The position numbers were made by a program, and so were the translations under genes. Below are positions 16,533 to 24,634 of a DNA stretch of 30,725 bases, in pieces (position 1 is the stretch's first letter; every line of letters begins with the position of its first letter). Below the pieces are notes generated by a model, which ran no database searches, was not told where the DNA came from, and saw only the letters and a list, made by a program, of their open reading frames with translations. This stretch comes from CAYLSO01 sp964386525 (GTDB lineage: Bacteria; Eisenbacteria; RBG-16-71-46; DASYSL01): positions 1 through 30,725 of the forward strand of contig CAYLSO010000089.1 in the NCBI GenBank assembly GCA_964386525.1. The letters run 5' to 3'.

Positions 16533-17618
16533 ATGAGCGGTCCCGTGGATCTCAGGAGCGACACCGTCACCCGTCCCACCCCCGGCATGCGGCAGGCCAT
16601 GGCGGCGGCCGAAGTGGGCGACGACGTCTTCGGCGACGACCCGACTTTGCAGGAGCTGGAAGAGCGCGTGGCCGCCCTCGTCGGCAAGGAAGCGGCGCTG
16701 TACGTGGTGAGCGGCACCATGGGCAACCAGCTCGCCATCCGCGCGCAGACGCGGCACGGCGACGAGATCCTGCTCGACCGCCGCTGCCACATCTTCGACT
16801 ACGAGGCGGGCGGCCTGGCGGCGATCTCCGGCTGCCAGTCGCACCCGCTCGACGGCGACCGCGGCCGGCTCGACCCGACGGACATCGGCGAGCGCGCCTC
16901 GCGCCCGGCCAACGACCACTTCCCCCCCCCGGCCCTGCTCTGCCTCGAGAACACCCACCACCGCTCGGGCGGCTCGCTGGTGCCGCTGGCCGCGCTCGAG
17001 GCCGCGGCGGCGGCGGCGCGCGCCCACGGGCTGCGCGTCCACCTCGACGGCGCGCGGCTGTGGAACGCCGCCGTGGCGAGCGGCATCCCGATCGACCGCT
17101 ACGCGACGGTCGCCGACACGGTGATGATGTGCTTCTCGAAAGGGCTCGGCGCGCCGGTGGGCTCGGTGATCAGCGGGCCGCGGGAAGTCATCCGCCGCGC
17201 CCGGCGCTTCCGCAAGATGTTCGGCGGCGGCATCCGCCAGGGCGGCGTGCTGGCGGCGGCCTGCCTCTTCGCCCTCGACCACCACCGCGAGCGCCTGGCC
17301 GAGGACCACGCGCGCGCCCAGCGCCTGGCCAAGGCTCTGGCGGAGACCGAGGGGCTGGCGGCCCACCCCGGGCCGGTGGAGACCAACATGGTGCTCCTCC
17401 ACCTCGACGACCCCGGCGACACCGCGGAGGCGGCGGCCAAGCGGGCCCGCACCGAGGGCGTCTGGGTGGTGCCGTTCGGGCCGCGCACCCTGCGCGCCGT
17501 GCTGCACCTGGACGTCGACGACGCGGCCCTCGAGACCGCCGTCGCCGGCCTGCGCCGCGCCCTGGCCTGGCCGCGCGCCGGGGCGGCGGGCCGGGTTGCC
17601 GCTTCCCGGACCGTGTGA
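16533..17618 (+). CDS. ltaE: Low-specificity L-threonine aldolase
   Basis: A PLP-dependent fold-type I enzyme cleaving L-threonine or allo-threonine to glycine and acetaldehyde. The 361-residue product opens with the family signature VDLRSDTVTRPTPGMRQAM, followed by GDDVFGDDPT, the SGTMGNQLAI segment, HIFDYEAGG and the LENTHHRSGG loop. HLDGARLWNAA carries the cofactor-binding Asp, and K203 in CFSKGLGAPVGS is the Schiff-base lysine. FGGGIRQGGVLAAA and VETNMVLLHL complete the pattern. ATG 16533 follows GGAGG at 16523-16527. A run of nine C (16922-16930) encodes FPPPA, where some drift or assembly error would shift the frame. nadE follows 15 bases after the stop. Confidence 0.96.
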   Translation: MSGPVDLRSDTVTRPTPGMRQAMAAAEVGDDVFGDDPTLQELEERVAALVGKEAALYVVSGTMGNQLAIRAQTRHGDEILLDRRCHIFDYEAGGLAAISGCQSHPLDGDRGRLDPTDIGERASRPANDHFPPPALLCLENTHHRSGGSLVPLAALEAAAAAARAHGLRVHLDGARLWNAAVASGIPIDRYATVADTVMMCFSKGLGAPVGSVISGPREVIRRARRFRKMFGGGIRQGGVLAAACLFALDHHRERLAEDHARAQRLAKALAETEGLAAHPGPVETNMVLLHLDDPGDTAEAAAKRARTEGVWVVPFGPRTLRAVLHLDVDDAALETAVAGLRRALAWPRAGAAGRVAASRTV

Positions 17619-17624
17619 TAGCGT
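17596..17624 (+). promoter_or_regulatory. Possible promoter of nadE inside the end of the aldolase gene
   Basis: TTGCCG (17596-17601) and TAGCGT (17619-17624) are separated by 17 bases and overlap the aldolase stop codon. The predicted start near 17631 is only a few bases before ATG 17634, suggesting a nearly leaderless message or use of the internal ATG at 17649. Matches to consensus are partial. Confidence 0.33.
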
Positions 17625-17633
17625 GCCCGCGCG

Positions 17634-18440
17634 ATGGACGATGGGGGTATGGATCCGTTCGGCGTTCTGGAGCGATGGCAGAGCGAGATCGCTGAGACCC
17701 GGTCTCGCGTCGTGGGGTCGCTCAAGACGGAGGTGGCGGGGCGCGGCTTCACGCGCGTGGCCCTCGGCCTCTCCGGCGGGCTTGACTCCACGGTGGCCGC
17801 GGCTCTGTGCGTCGAGGCGCTCGGCGCCGACAACGTGCTCGGTGTCCTCATGCCGATGCGCACCAGCGATTCCACGTCCCTGTCGCTGGCTCAGGGGGTG
17901 GTGAACGCGCTCGGCCTCACCTCGCGGCGCGTCAACATGAGCCCCGTCCTCGACGCCTACTTCGCCAACTTCCCCGACGCCAACCGCGACCGCCGCGGCC
18001 TCTGCTTGGCCTGGCTGCGCACCGGCGCGCTGCTCGACCTGAGCGCCAACTACGGCGCCGCGGCCGTGCAGGTCGTCAACCGCAGCGACCGCGCCCTCGG
18101 CTACGGCGAGGCGCGCCAGGAGATGCTGGCGGCGGTGAAGCCGCTCGGCGGACTCTTCAAGTCGCAGGTGCGGCTGCTCGGCGAGCTGCTCGAGGTCCTG
18201 CCGGAGGTGCGGCGGCGGCGGCCGAGCCTCGAGTACTGGCCGGGGCAGACCGACGAGGCGGACCTCGGGTTCCCCTACGCGAGCGTGGACCCGCTGCTCG
18301 AAGCCCTGATCGAGAGAAAGCTCGAACCGCCCGCCGCGCTCGCGCAGGGCTTCGACCGGGCCGCGGTGGAGTGGGCCGGGCGGCGCGTCGTGCGCTGGCG
18401 GCTCGAATCGGCAGCGGGGCCGGACGGCCCGCGGCCCTGA
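17634..18440 (+). CDS. nadE: NH3-dependent NAD+ synthetase, divergent
   Basis: NadE adenylates and amidates deamido-NAD to NAD+, the last step of NAD synthesis. The 268-residue product is the synthetase domain only, without a glutaminase domain. The PP-loop ATP pyrophosphatase motif is SGGLDST (47-53); GQTDEADLGFPYASVD near the C-terminus is strongly diagnostic, preceded by PSLEYWPG. The usual TGNKSE loop is changed to VNRSDR (with GYG kept after it) and the following FTKYGD segment is lost, so substrate handling may differ from standard NadE. No Shine-Dalgarno stands before ATG 17634; an alternative ATG at 17649 removes five residues. rsmI starts nine bases after its stop, suggesting one transcript. 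Confidence 0.85.
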   Translation: MDDGGMDPFGVLERWQSEIAETRSRVVGSLKTEVAGRGFTRVALGLSGGLDSTVAAALCVEALGADNVLGVLMPMRTSDSTSLSLAQGVVNALGLTSRRVNMSPVLDAYFANFPDANRDRRGLCLAWLRTGALLDLSANYGAAAVQVVNRSDRALGYGEARQEMLAAVKPLGGLFKSQVRLLGELLEVLPEVRRRRPSLEYWPGQTDEADLGFPYASVDPLLEALIERKLEPPAALAQGFDRAAVEWAGRRVVRWRLESAAGPDGPRP

Positions 18441-18448
18441 GCCCGGCC

Positions 18449-19357
18449 GTGGCCGCGCCGGCGCGCGGAGTGCTGCACGTGGTCGCCACGCCCATCGGCA
18501 ATCTGGCCGACGTGACGTTGCGCGCCCTCGAGGTGCTGCGCGTCGCCGACTGCGTCTTCGCCGAGGACACCCGCCACACGCGCCGCCTGCTCGACCGGCA
18601 CGGCCTGGGACCGCGGCTGGTGAGCGCGCACGCGCACAACGAGGCGGCCCGGGCCCGCCAGCTGTGCGAGCGGCTGGGGCGCGGCGAGCGCGTAGCGCTG
18701 GTCACCGATGCGGGGACGCCGACGCTGTCCGATCCGGGGGCGCGGCTGGTGGCCGCCGCCGCGGCGGCCGGCTTCGCGGTGGCCGCAGTCCCGGGGCCGT
18801 CGGCGGTGGCCGCCGCGCTGGCGGTGAGCGGCCTGAGCGCCGACGCCTTCAGCTTCGCCGGCTTCCTGCCGGCGCGGTCCGAGGCGCGGCGGCGCCGCCT
18901 GGAAGCGCTGCTCGCCCGCGCCGAGACGATCGTCTTCTTCGAGGCCCCGCACCGCGTGCGCGCGACCCTCGGCGTGCTGTGCGAGATCGCTCCGCGCCGC
19001 CCGCTGGCCGCGTGCCGCGAGCTGACCAAGGCCTTCGAAGAGGTGCTGCGCGGCACGCCGGCCGAGGTGCTGGGGCTGTTGACGGCCGAGCGCGAGCGCG
19101 GCGAGTGGACGCTGGTGCTGGGGCCGCCGGCGCCCGGCGAGAGCTTGCCGGGCGAGAGCTTGGCCGAAGGCGCGCGGGGCGGCCGCGCGGCCGGTGCCGC
19201 CGGGCGCGCGGCGGACGCGGCGCGCCGCGCCTTCGAGCGCGGGCTGGTCGAGGAGGGGGTCGAGCCCGGCGAGGCCGGCCGACGCGCCGATTTCGTGTTC
19301 GGCGGGACCGGGCGGCGTCCGGGCCCGCGCAAGACCGGAAAGCCGAGGACGCGGTGA
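18449..19357 (+). CDS. rsmI: 16S rRNA (cytidine-1402-2'-O)-methyltransferase RsmI
   Basis: RsmI methylates the ribose of C1402 in 16S rRNA using S-adenosylmethionine, affecting the ribosomal P site. It is a tetrapyrrole-methylase-fold enzyme. Motifs seen in order: LHVVATPIGNLADVTLRALEVL, VFAEDTRHTRRLL, HAHNEAARA (the family more often has HEHNE), VTDAGTPTLSDPGARLV, VPGPSAVAAALAVSGL, FSFAGFLPARS, FFEAPHRVRATL and CRELTKAFEE. The C-terminal ~70 residues are an Arg/Ala/Gly-rich extension ending in a basic GPRKTGKPRTR. The start is a GTG: 18449 is chosen; GTG 18470 is an alternative with no better ribosome site. The stop overlaps the start of the phosphatidyltransferase gene (GTGA). Confidence 0.94.
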   Translation: MAAPARGVLHVVATPIGNLADVTLRALEVLRVADCVFAEDTRHTRRLLDRHGLGPRLVSAHAHNEAARARQLCERLGRGERVALVTDAGTPTLSDPGARLVAAAAAAGFAVAAVPGPSAVAAALAVSGLSADAFSFAGFLPARSEARRRRLEALLARAETIVFFEAPHRVRATLGVLCEIAPRRPLAACRELTKAFEEVLRGTPAEVLGLLTAERERGEWTLVLGPPAPGESLPGESLAEGARGGRAAGAAGRAADAARRAFERGLVEEGVEPGEAGRRADFVFGGTGRRPGPRKTGKPRTR

Positions 19358-20064
19358 ACGAAACCCGGCCGAGCGGCGGCCGCCCCGACGCGTGGAAGCA
19401 GAGCGGACGCCTGGCGGTGCGCGGCTGGCTGACGCCGGTGGTGCGCGTCCTGGTGCGCCTCGGCGTCACCGCCAACCTGCTCACCCTCGCCGGCCTGGCG
19501 TTGACGGGCGTCGGCGCCTACTGCTTCGCGCGCGGGCGTTTCACGCTGGGGGCGCTGTGGGCCATCGCCGGCTCGCTGGCCGACGCCGTGGACGGCGCGG
19601 TGGCGCGCGAGCGCGGCGAGGTCTCCGCCTTCGGGGCCTTCTTCGACTCGACGGTGGACCGGGTCAGCGACACGCTGCTGTTCCTGGGCGTGGCGCTCTA
19701 CTATTTCTACCTGCCGGTCGAGACCGGCCAGACGGTGAGCGGGGTGCTGACCGCCAAGTTCTTCGGGGAGGACCCGGTAAACGACTGGCTGGTCGGCTTT
19801 TCCGCCCTAGTGGCGCTGGCGGGCTCGTACATGGTTTCCTACACGCGTGCCCGGGCCGAGGGCCTGGGGACCGATTGCAAGGTGGGCTGGTTCGAACGCC
19901 CCGAGCGGCTGATCGTGCTGCTCGGCGCCGCGCTCTTCGGCCCCGGTGTGCTGATGGAGTTCGCTCTCCTGATCCTGGCGGTGATGACCTGGTTCACGGT
20001 GGTGCAGCGCGTCCTGCACGTGCGGCGTCGCCTGGGCTCGGCGCCTCTGAACCCGGGCGGCTGA
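19354..20064 (+). CDS. CDP-alcohol phosphatidyltransferase, probably phosphatidylinositol-phosphate synthase
   Basis: A 236-residue integral-membrane enzyme of the CDP-alcohol phosphatidyltransferase family, which joins a CDP-activated diacylglycerol to an alcohol. The full signature DxxDGxxARx8GxxxDxxxD is present: DAVDGAVAR, then G, D and D in SAFGAFFDSTVDRVSD. About six hydrophobic segments surround it (for example LTLAGLALTGVGAYCF and the C-terminal LMEFALLILAVMTWF). The GTG start overlaps the rsmI stop. The next gene, 57 bases on, makes inositol-3-phosphate; this pairing is typical of actinobacterial phosphatidylinositol-phosphate synthases, so inositol phosphate is the likely acceptor. 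That substrate is inferred from context; glycerol-phosphate or serine cannot be excluded by motif alone. Confidence 0.88.
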   Translation: MNETRPSGGRPDAWKQSGRLAVRGWLTPVVRVLVRLGVTANLLTLAGLALTGVGAYCFARGRFTLGALWAIAGSLADAVDGAVARERGEVSAFGAFFDSTVDRVSDTLLFLGVALYYFYLPVETGQTVSGVLTAKFFGEDPVNDWLVGFSALVALAGSYMVSYTRARAEGLGTDCKVGWFERPERLIVLLGAALFGPGVLMEFALLILAVMTWFTVVQRVLHVRRRLGSAPLNPGG

Positions 20065-20121
20065 GCCGCCCGCCGGCGCGCCCCGCAGGGCGCACAACCT
20101 CTCACGGAGGCTGACAGCAAG

Positions 20122-21372
20122 ATGGACAAGGTTCGCGTAGCGATCATCGGCGTGGGGAACTGCGCCTCCTCGTTCGTGCAGGGAGTGCACTACTACCGGA
20201 ACGCCCGCGACACCGACCGCGTGCCCGGTCTCATGCACGTGAACCTGGGCGGCTATCACGTCCGCGACATCGAGTTCTCCGCCGCCATCGACATCGACAA
20301 GAACAAGGTCGGCAAGGACCTCGCCGAGGCCATCTACACCTGGCCCAACAACACCTACAAGTTCGCCGAGGTGCCGCGGTTCGGCATCAAGGTGCAGCGC
20401 GGCATGACCCACGACGGGCTCGGCAAGTACCTGTCGCAGATCATCCAGAAGGCGCCGGGCCCGACCGTGGACATCGTCAAGCTGCTCAAGGACACCGGCA
20501 CCGACGTGGTGGTCAACTACCTGCCGGTGGGCAGCGAGGAGGCCACCAAGTGGTACGTGGAGCAGGTGCTCGAGGCCGGCTGCGGCTTCGTCAACTGCAT
20601 CCCGGTGTTCATCGCCAAGGAGCGCTACTGGCAGCAGCGCTTCGAGAAGCGCGGCCTGCCGGTGATCGGCGACGACATCAAGTCGCAGGTCGGCGCCACC
20701 ATCACGCACCGCGTGCTGGCGCGCCTGTTCGTCGACCGCGGCGTGCGCATCGACCGCACCTACCAGCTGAACTTCGGCGGCAACACCGACTTCCTCAACA
20801 TGCTGGAGCGCGAGCGCCTGGAGTCGAAGAAGATCTCCAAGACCGGCGCCGTCACCAGCCTCATCCCGTACCCGCTGGGCGAGGAGAACGTGCACGTCGG
20901 ACCGTCCGACTACGTGCCCTGGCTCCTGGACCGCAAGTGGTGCCACATCCGCATGGAGGGCACCACCTTCGGCGACGTGCCGCTCAACCTCGAGATGAAG
21001 CTCGAGGTGTGGGACTCGCCCAACTCGGCGGGCGTGGTGATCGACGCGGTGCGCTGCTGCAAGCTGGCCCTGGACCGCGGCCTCAAGGGTTCGCTCATCG
21101 CGCCGTCGGCGTACTTCAAGAAGTCGCCGCCGCAGCAGTTCCCGGACGAGGTGGCGCGCGAGATGCTGGAGGACTACATCCGCACCTACGGGCACCAGAA
21201 GGAGGCCCCGCACGAGCCCGGCCCGGTCCAGGTCAGGGTAAAGATGAAGCCGGCCACCGGCACCGGCGGCGGCTCCCGTCCGGCGCCGGCCCGCAAGCCC
21301 AAGCCCGGTCGCGCGCGCGCGGCCAAGGCGGCGGCGAAACGGTCCGCCAAGCCGCGCGGCAAGCGCGGCTAG
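20122..21372 (+). CDS. ino1: Inositol-3-phosphate synthase, actinobacterial-like, with a basic C-terminal tail
   Basis: Converts glucose-6-phosphate to 1L-myo-inositol-1-phosphate by an NAD-dependent internal oxidation, aldol and reduction. Recognised by the NAD-binding start VRVAIIGVGNCASSFVQG, the VVVNYLPVGSEEAT segment, the GLPVIGDDIKSQVGATITHR motif, the LNFGGNTDFLNM motif and the DSPNSAGVVIDAVRCCKLAL motif. The conserved part ends near residue 370, as in the short prokaryotic family. A ~45-residue tail, very rich in Lys, Arg, Ala and Pro (ARKPKPGRARAAKAAAKR), follows; this resembles histone-H1 tails and is not part of the enzyme family. ATG 20122 has GGAGG at 20106-20110. Together with the upstream phosphatidyltransferase it points to inositol phospholipids. 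Confidence 0.96.
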   Translation: MDKVRVAIIGVGNCASSFVQGVHYYRNARDTDRVPGLMHVNLGGYHVRDIEFSAAIDIDKNKVGKDLAEAIYTWPNNTYKFAEVPRFGIKVQRGMTHDGLGKYLSQIIQKAPGPTVDIVKLLKDTGTDVVVNYLPVGSEEATKWYVEQVLEAGCGFVNCIPVFIAKERYWQQRFEKRGLPVIGDDIKSQVGATITHRVLARLFVDRGVRIDRTYQLNFGGNTDFLNMLERERLESKKISKTGAVTSLIPYPLGEENVHVGPSDYVPWLLDRKWCHIRMEGTTFGDVPLNLEMKLEVWDSPNSAGVVIDAVRCCKLALDRGLKGSLIAPSAYFKKSPPQQFPDEVAREMLEDYIRTYGHQKEAPHEPGPVQVRVKMKPATGTGGGSRPAPARKPKPGRARAAKAAAKRSAKPRGKRG

Positions 21373-21403
21373 CGGCCGCGCGGGCAGGATCTTCGCAGCG
21401 GCC

Positions 21404-22051
21404 GTGGCGCGCGGGCTCTTCGTCACCTACGAGGGCATCGAGGGAGCCGGGAAGTCCACCCAGATCGGGGTGGTCGCTTCCCGGCTCCGGGCGCGCGGTC
21501 TGACCCCGCTGGTGACCCGCGAGCCGGGCGGCACGCCGCTCGGCGAAGCGCTGCGCGAGCTGCTGCTCGAGCGGCGCGGCGACCGCGTCGATCCGCTCGT
21601 CGAAGCCCTGCTCATGGTCGCCGACCGTGCCGACCACGTCGGCCGCGTGCTGCGCCCGGCGCTCGCGGCGGGGCGCGTCGTGCTCTGCGACCGCCACGCC
21701 GACGCCACGCTGGCCTACCAGGGCGCCGGCTCCGGCCTCTCGCTCGACCTGCTGGGGCACCTGAACCGCCTCGCCACCGGCGGGCTCGCGCCCGATCTCA
21801 CCGTGTTCCTGGACCTCGCTCCCGAGCGCGCGGCCGAGCGCCTGGCGGCGCGCGGGCAGCGGGTCCCCGACCGCTTCGAGTCGGAGCCGGTGGCGTTCTT
21901 CGAGCGCGTGCGCGGTTGTTACCTCGACCTGGCCGCAGCCGAGCCGGGACGCTGGCTGGTGCTCGCCGCCGGGCGCCCCGCCGAGGAGCTGGCGGGGGCG
22001 GTGGAGGCCGAGATCCGGCGCCGCTTGCCGCCCGACTTGCAAAGAACCTGA
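21404..22051 (+). CDS. tmk: Thymidylate kinase
   Basis: Phosphorylates dTMP to dTDP for DNA synthesis. The 215-residue product has the P-loop GIEGAGKST (10-18), the TREPGGTPLGEALREL segment, LMVADRADHV, the DRHADATLAYQG motif (family DRY/DRH), and VFLDLAPERAAERLAARG leading into the lid (RVPDRFESE). All essential residues for the family are present and length is typical. The start is GTG 21404, just before the first beta strand; no strong ribosome site is seen. It follows ino1 by 31 bases and probably shares its transcript. Confidence 0.96.
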   Translation: MARGLFVTYEGIEGAGKSTQIGVVASRLRARGLTPLVTREPGGTPLGEALRELLLERRGDRVDPLVEALLMVADRADHVGRVLRPALAAGRVVLCDRHADATLAYQGAGSGLSLDLLGHLNRLATGGLAPDLTVFLDLAPERAAERLAARGQRVPDRFESEPVAFFERVRGCYLDLAAAEPGRWLVLAAGRPAEELAGAVEAEIRRRLPPDLQRT

Positions 22052-22067
22052 CGCCGCCTCGAGCGGC

Positions 22068-22097
22068 CGGACGGGATGCCGCCGCGGCGCCTATGCT
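22068..22097 (+). promoter_or_regulatory. Possible promoter upstream of the S41 protease gene
   Basis: TATGCT (22092-22097) is a good -10 candidate; the -35 element is weak (CGGACG at 22068-22073, 18-base spacer). The predicted start is about 70 bases before the GTG at 22173. The 121-base gap after tmk has no other recognisable element. Confidence 0.35.
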
Positions 22098-22172
22098 ACC
22101 CTTGAGCAGGGCACCCACCGGAGCGTCGGGCGGCGCCCGGCCGCTCCCGCCATCCGTTACGACGAGGGACTC

Positions 22173-23759
22173 GTGAACTCACCCATCCGCCGCCGTCTGG
22201 GCGTCGCTGCCGTCATCGTCGGGCTCTTCGTCGCCGGCTGGGCCCTGGGTTGGACCGGGGCGGTGGCGCGCGACCGCTACGAGCACGTCGACCTGTTCGT
22301 CGAGGTGCTGTCGCGGGTCGAACAGTTCTACGTCGACCCGGTGGAGCCCAAGAAGCTCGTCAACGGCGCCGTCGAGGGCATGCTGCGGCGGCTCGATCCC
22401 TTCTCCAACTACCTCGACGAGAAGGCCCTCAACTCGCTCACCGCCGCCACCCAGGGCGAGTTCGGCGGGCTGGGCATCGTGGTCTCGATCCGCGACGGCT
22501 GGCCGACGGTGATCAGCGTGCTCCAGGGCACGCCGGCCTTCGGCCTCGGCATCCAGCCGGGAGACCTGATCACCGAGGTCGACGGCAAGACGACGCGTGC
22601 CCTGGCCATCGACGAGGTGGTGAGCCGGCTGCGCGGCGAGCCCGGCACGTCGGTGAAGGTGGAGATCCGGCGCGAAGGCGAGCGCGAGCCGCACGACTAC
22701 ACGATCACCCGCGAGATCATCAAGGTGGAGAGCGTCCCCTACACCATGCTCTTCCCGGGCGGGGTGGGCTACGTGCGCCTGCAGACCTTCTCGGCCACCA
22801 GCGGCGCCGACGTGCGCCGGGCCGTCGCGGGGCTCGAGAAGGACGGCGCCAAGAGTCTCATCCTCGACCTGCGCAACAACCCCGGGGGCCTCCTCACCGA
22901 GGCCGTCGACGTGGGCGAGGTCTTCCTGTCCAAGGGCGCCGTGGTGGTGGAGACGCGCGGCCGCATCAAGAGCGCCAACCAGACCTTCCTGGCCGAGGGC
23001 AGCCAGCCGATCCTGTCGCAGCCGCTCATCGTGCTGGTGGACGAGTACTCCGCCTCGGCCTCGGAGATCGTGGCCGGCGCCATCCAGGACCACGACCGCG
23101 GGCTGGTGGTCGGCGAGCCCACCTTCGGCAAGGGCTCGGTGCAGAGCGTCTTCAGCATCCCCGGCCAGAAGGCGGCGCTCAAGCTGACGACCGCGAAGTA
23201 CTACACGCCGAGCGGGCGCTCCATCCACAAGGACGTGTTCAACGCGGGCCGCGGGTCGCACGGGGAGGCCGACGAGGAGGACGCGGGCGCCGATAGCGTG
23301 CCGGCGGCTCCCGACTCCGCCGCCAAGCCCGCCTTCAAGACCGACGCCGGCCGCACCGTGTACGGCGGCGGCGGCATCACCCCCGACATCGTCATGCGCC
23401 CCGACACGCTCACCAATCCGGCCCTGGAGATCGAGAACCGCAACCTGTTCTTCAAGTACGCGGTGAAGCGCATGCCGAAGGCCGCCCCGGGGGCGGAGAT
23501 CACCGTGACCCCCGAGACCTGGCAGGACTTCGCGGCCTTCCTGCGCGAGGAGAAGCTGGCGACCACGCCCGACTCGCTGGCCGCGCAGCGCGCCTACGTC
23601 GAGAGCGGCATCCGCCGCGAGGCCGCCCGCCGCTCCGGCGGGGAGGCGGCCGCCTTCCGCGCCGCCGCCGGCGAGGACCAGGTGTTGCAGAAGGCCCTCG
23701 AGCTGCTGCGCAAGACGCGCGGGGCGCGCGATCTGCTGAAGCTCTCCATGCTGCACTAG
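22173..23759 (+). CDS. ctpA: C-terminal processing peptidase, S41 family (CtpA/Prc type)
   Basis: A 528-residue periplasmic serine protease anchored by an N-terminal hydrophobic segment (VAAVIVGLFVAGWALGW, ~10-26). Next is a helical N-domain ending in RRLDPFSNYLDEK, then the PDZ domain (~90-175: GEFGGLGIVVSIRDGWPTV, IQPGDLITEVDGK, SRLRGEPGTSVKVEI). The S41 core follows: GGVGYVRLQTFS, SLILDLRNNPGGLLTEAVDV, and the catalytic serine S295 in YSASASEIVAGAIQDHDRG with lysine K320 in FGKGSVQSV, 25 residues apart as in E. coli Prc. A C-terminal helical extension follows (from ~410). Such proteases cleave proteins from their C-termini in the envelope. An acidic loop (EADEEDAGAD, ~366-375) interrupts the core, which is not unusual. 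Start GTG 22173. Confidence 0.95.
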   Translation: MNSPIRRRLGVAAVIVGLFVAGWALGWTGAVARDRYEHVDLFVEVLSRVEQFYVDPVEPKKLVNGAVEGMLRRLDPFSNYLDEKALNSLTAATQGEFGGLGIVVSIRDGWPTVISVLQGTPAFGLGIQPGDLITEVDGKTTRALAIDEVVSRLRGEPGTSVKVEIRREGEREPHDYTITREIIKVESVPYTMLFPGGVGYVRLQTFSATSGADVRRAVAGLEKDGAKSLILDLRNNPGGLLTEAVDVGEVFLSKGAVVVETRGRIKSANQTFLAEGSQPILSQPLIVLVDEYSASASEIVAGAIQDHDRGLVVGEPTFGKGSVQSVFSIPGQKAALKLTTAKYYTPSGRSIHKDVFNAGRGSHGEADEEDAGADSVPAAPDSAAKPAFKTDAGRTVYGGGGITPDIVMRPDTLTNPALEIENRNLFFKYAVKRMPKAAPGAEITVTPETWQDFAAFLREEKLATTPDSLAAQRAYVESGIRREAARRSGGEAAAFRAAAGEDQVLQKALELLRKTRGARDLLKLSMLH

Positions 23760-23785
23760 GTTCGCCGACGCCCGCCGAGACGCCT

Positions 23786-24634
23786 GTGACACACCCGCCC
23801 GCCGCCCCCGCGGACCGCCCCCGTCCCGCGGCGCCGCGCCCCGACTTCGTGCTCGTGGACTTCGACGGCACGCTGGCGTCGGCGGATGTCGGCAACCGCT
23901 TCTTCCGCCGCTTCACCCCGGACGCGGTGCGCTGGGACGCCGTCATCGCCGACTGGATGGCGGGGCGCATCACCGCCCGCCAGTGCCTGGCGCTCGAGTG
24001 CGATCTGGCGCGCGCCGGGCACCCCGAGGCGCTGGCCTTCGTGGACGGCTTCGAGCTCGCCGCCGATGCGGCGGCGTTCGTGGCCGCGGCGCGCTCGGCG
24101 GGCCACGACCTGCTGGTGGCCTCGGACGGCCTGACCTTCTACATCGAGCGGCTGCTGGCGCGCGCCGGGCTCGACGTGCCGTTCACCGCCAACCGGCTGC
24201 GCTTCGAGGACGGCGCGCTCACTCCCGAGTTCGCCTCGGCGGGGCCGGAGGTGCCGCTGGCCGGCGGGCGCGTGGCGCGCGCGGCCGGCGATGCCTCCCC
24301 CGGCTGCGGCCGCTGCGGCAACTGCAAGGGCGCCGCCCTGCGCGCCGCCCGCGCCAGCGGTCGCTACCGGCGGCTGGTGGCGGTCGGGGACGGCTACTCG
24401 GACCGCTGCGCGGTGGCGGCGGCCGACGTGGTCTACGCCAAGGACGACCTGTTCGAGTACTGCCGCGCGCGCGGCGTGGAGGCGCGGCCGTTCACCGCGC
24501 TGGCGGAGGTGGCGCGGGCCGAGGGCTGGAGCCCGGCGGGTGCGGCCGTGAGCGCGGCAGCCGGGTCCGGCGGCCCCGGTCCGGCCCCGGTTTGCCCGGC
24601 CCCGGTTTGCCCGGCCCCGGCCGAGCCGCTATAG
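23786..24634 (+). CDS. HAD-superfamily phosphatase, MtnX-like, with a CxxCxxC motif
   Basis: A 282-residue haloacid-dehalogenase-type phosphatase. Motif I is VLVDFDGTLA (D25, D27), motif II is VASDGL, and the motif IV region is VAVGDGYSDRCAV, with VVYAKDDLFEYC after it. The sequence around residues 174-180 has C-x2-C-x2-C followed by Lys (CGRCGNCKG); a comparable Cys-rich segment ending in CCK is found in MtnX-type phosphatases of methionine salvage. Without other methionine-salvage genes the substrate is uncertain; phosphoserine-phosphatase-like activity is an alternative. The last ~20 residues are encoded by a 15-bp tandem repeat (PAPVCPAPVCPAPAEPL). The start is GTG 23786, 26 bases after ctpA. 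Confidence 0.82.
   Translation: MTHPPAAPADRPRPAAPRPDFVLVDFDGTLASADVGNRFFRRFTPDAVRWDAVIADWMAGRITARQCLALECDLARAGHPEALAFVDGFELAADAAAFVAAARSAGHDLLVASDGLTFYIERLLARAGLDVPFTANRLRFEDGALTPEFASAGPEVPLAGGRVARAAGDASPGCGRCGNCKGAALRAARASGRYRRLVAVGDGYSDRCAVAAADVVYAKDDLFEYCRARGVEARPFTALAEVARAEGWSPAGAAVSAAAGSGGPGPAPVCPAPVCPAPAEPL
24582..24620 (+). repeat. 15-bp tandem repeat at the 3' end of the HAD gene
   Basis: The unit CGGCCCCGGTTTGCC occurs at 24582-24596 and 24597-24611, with a nine-base partial copy to 24620. It keeps the reading frame (repeat CPAPV). Each copy contains a TTGCC, and the second supplies the -35 of the downstream promoter. Confidence 0.85.
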
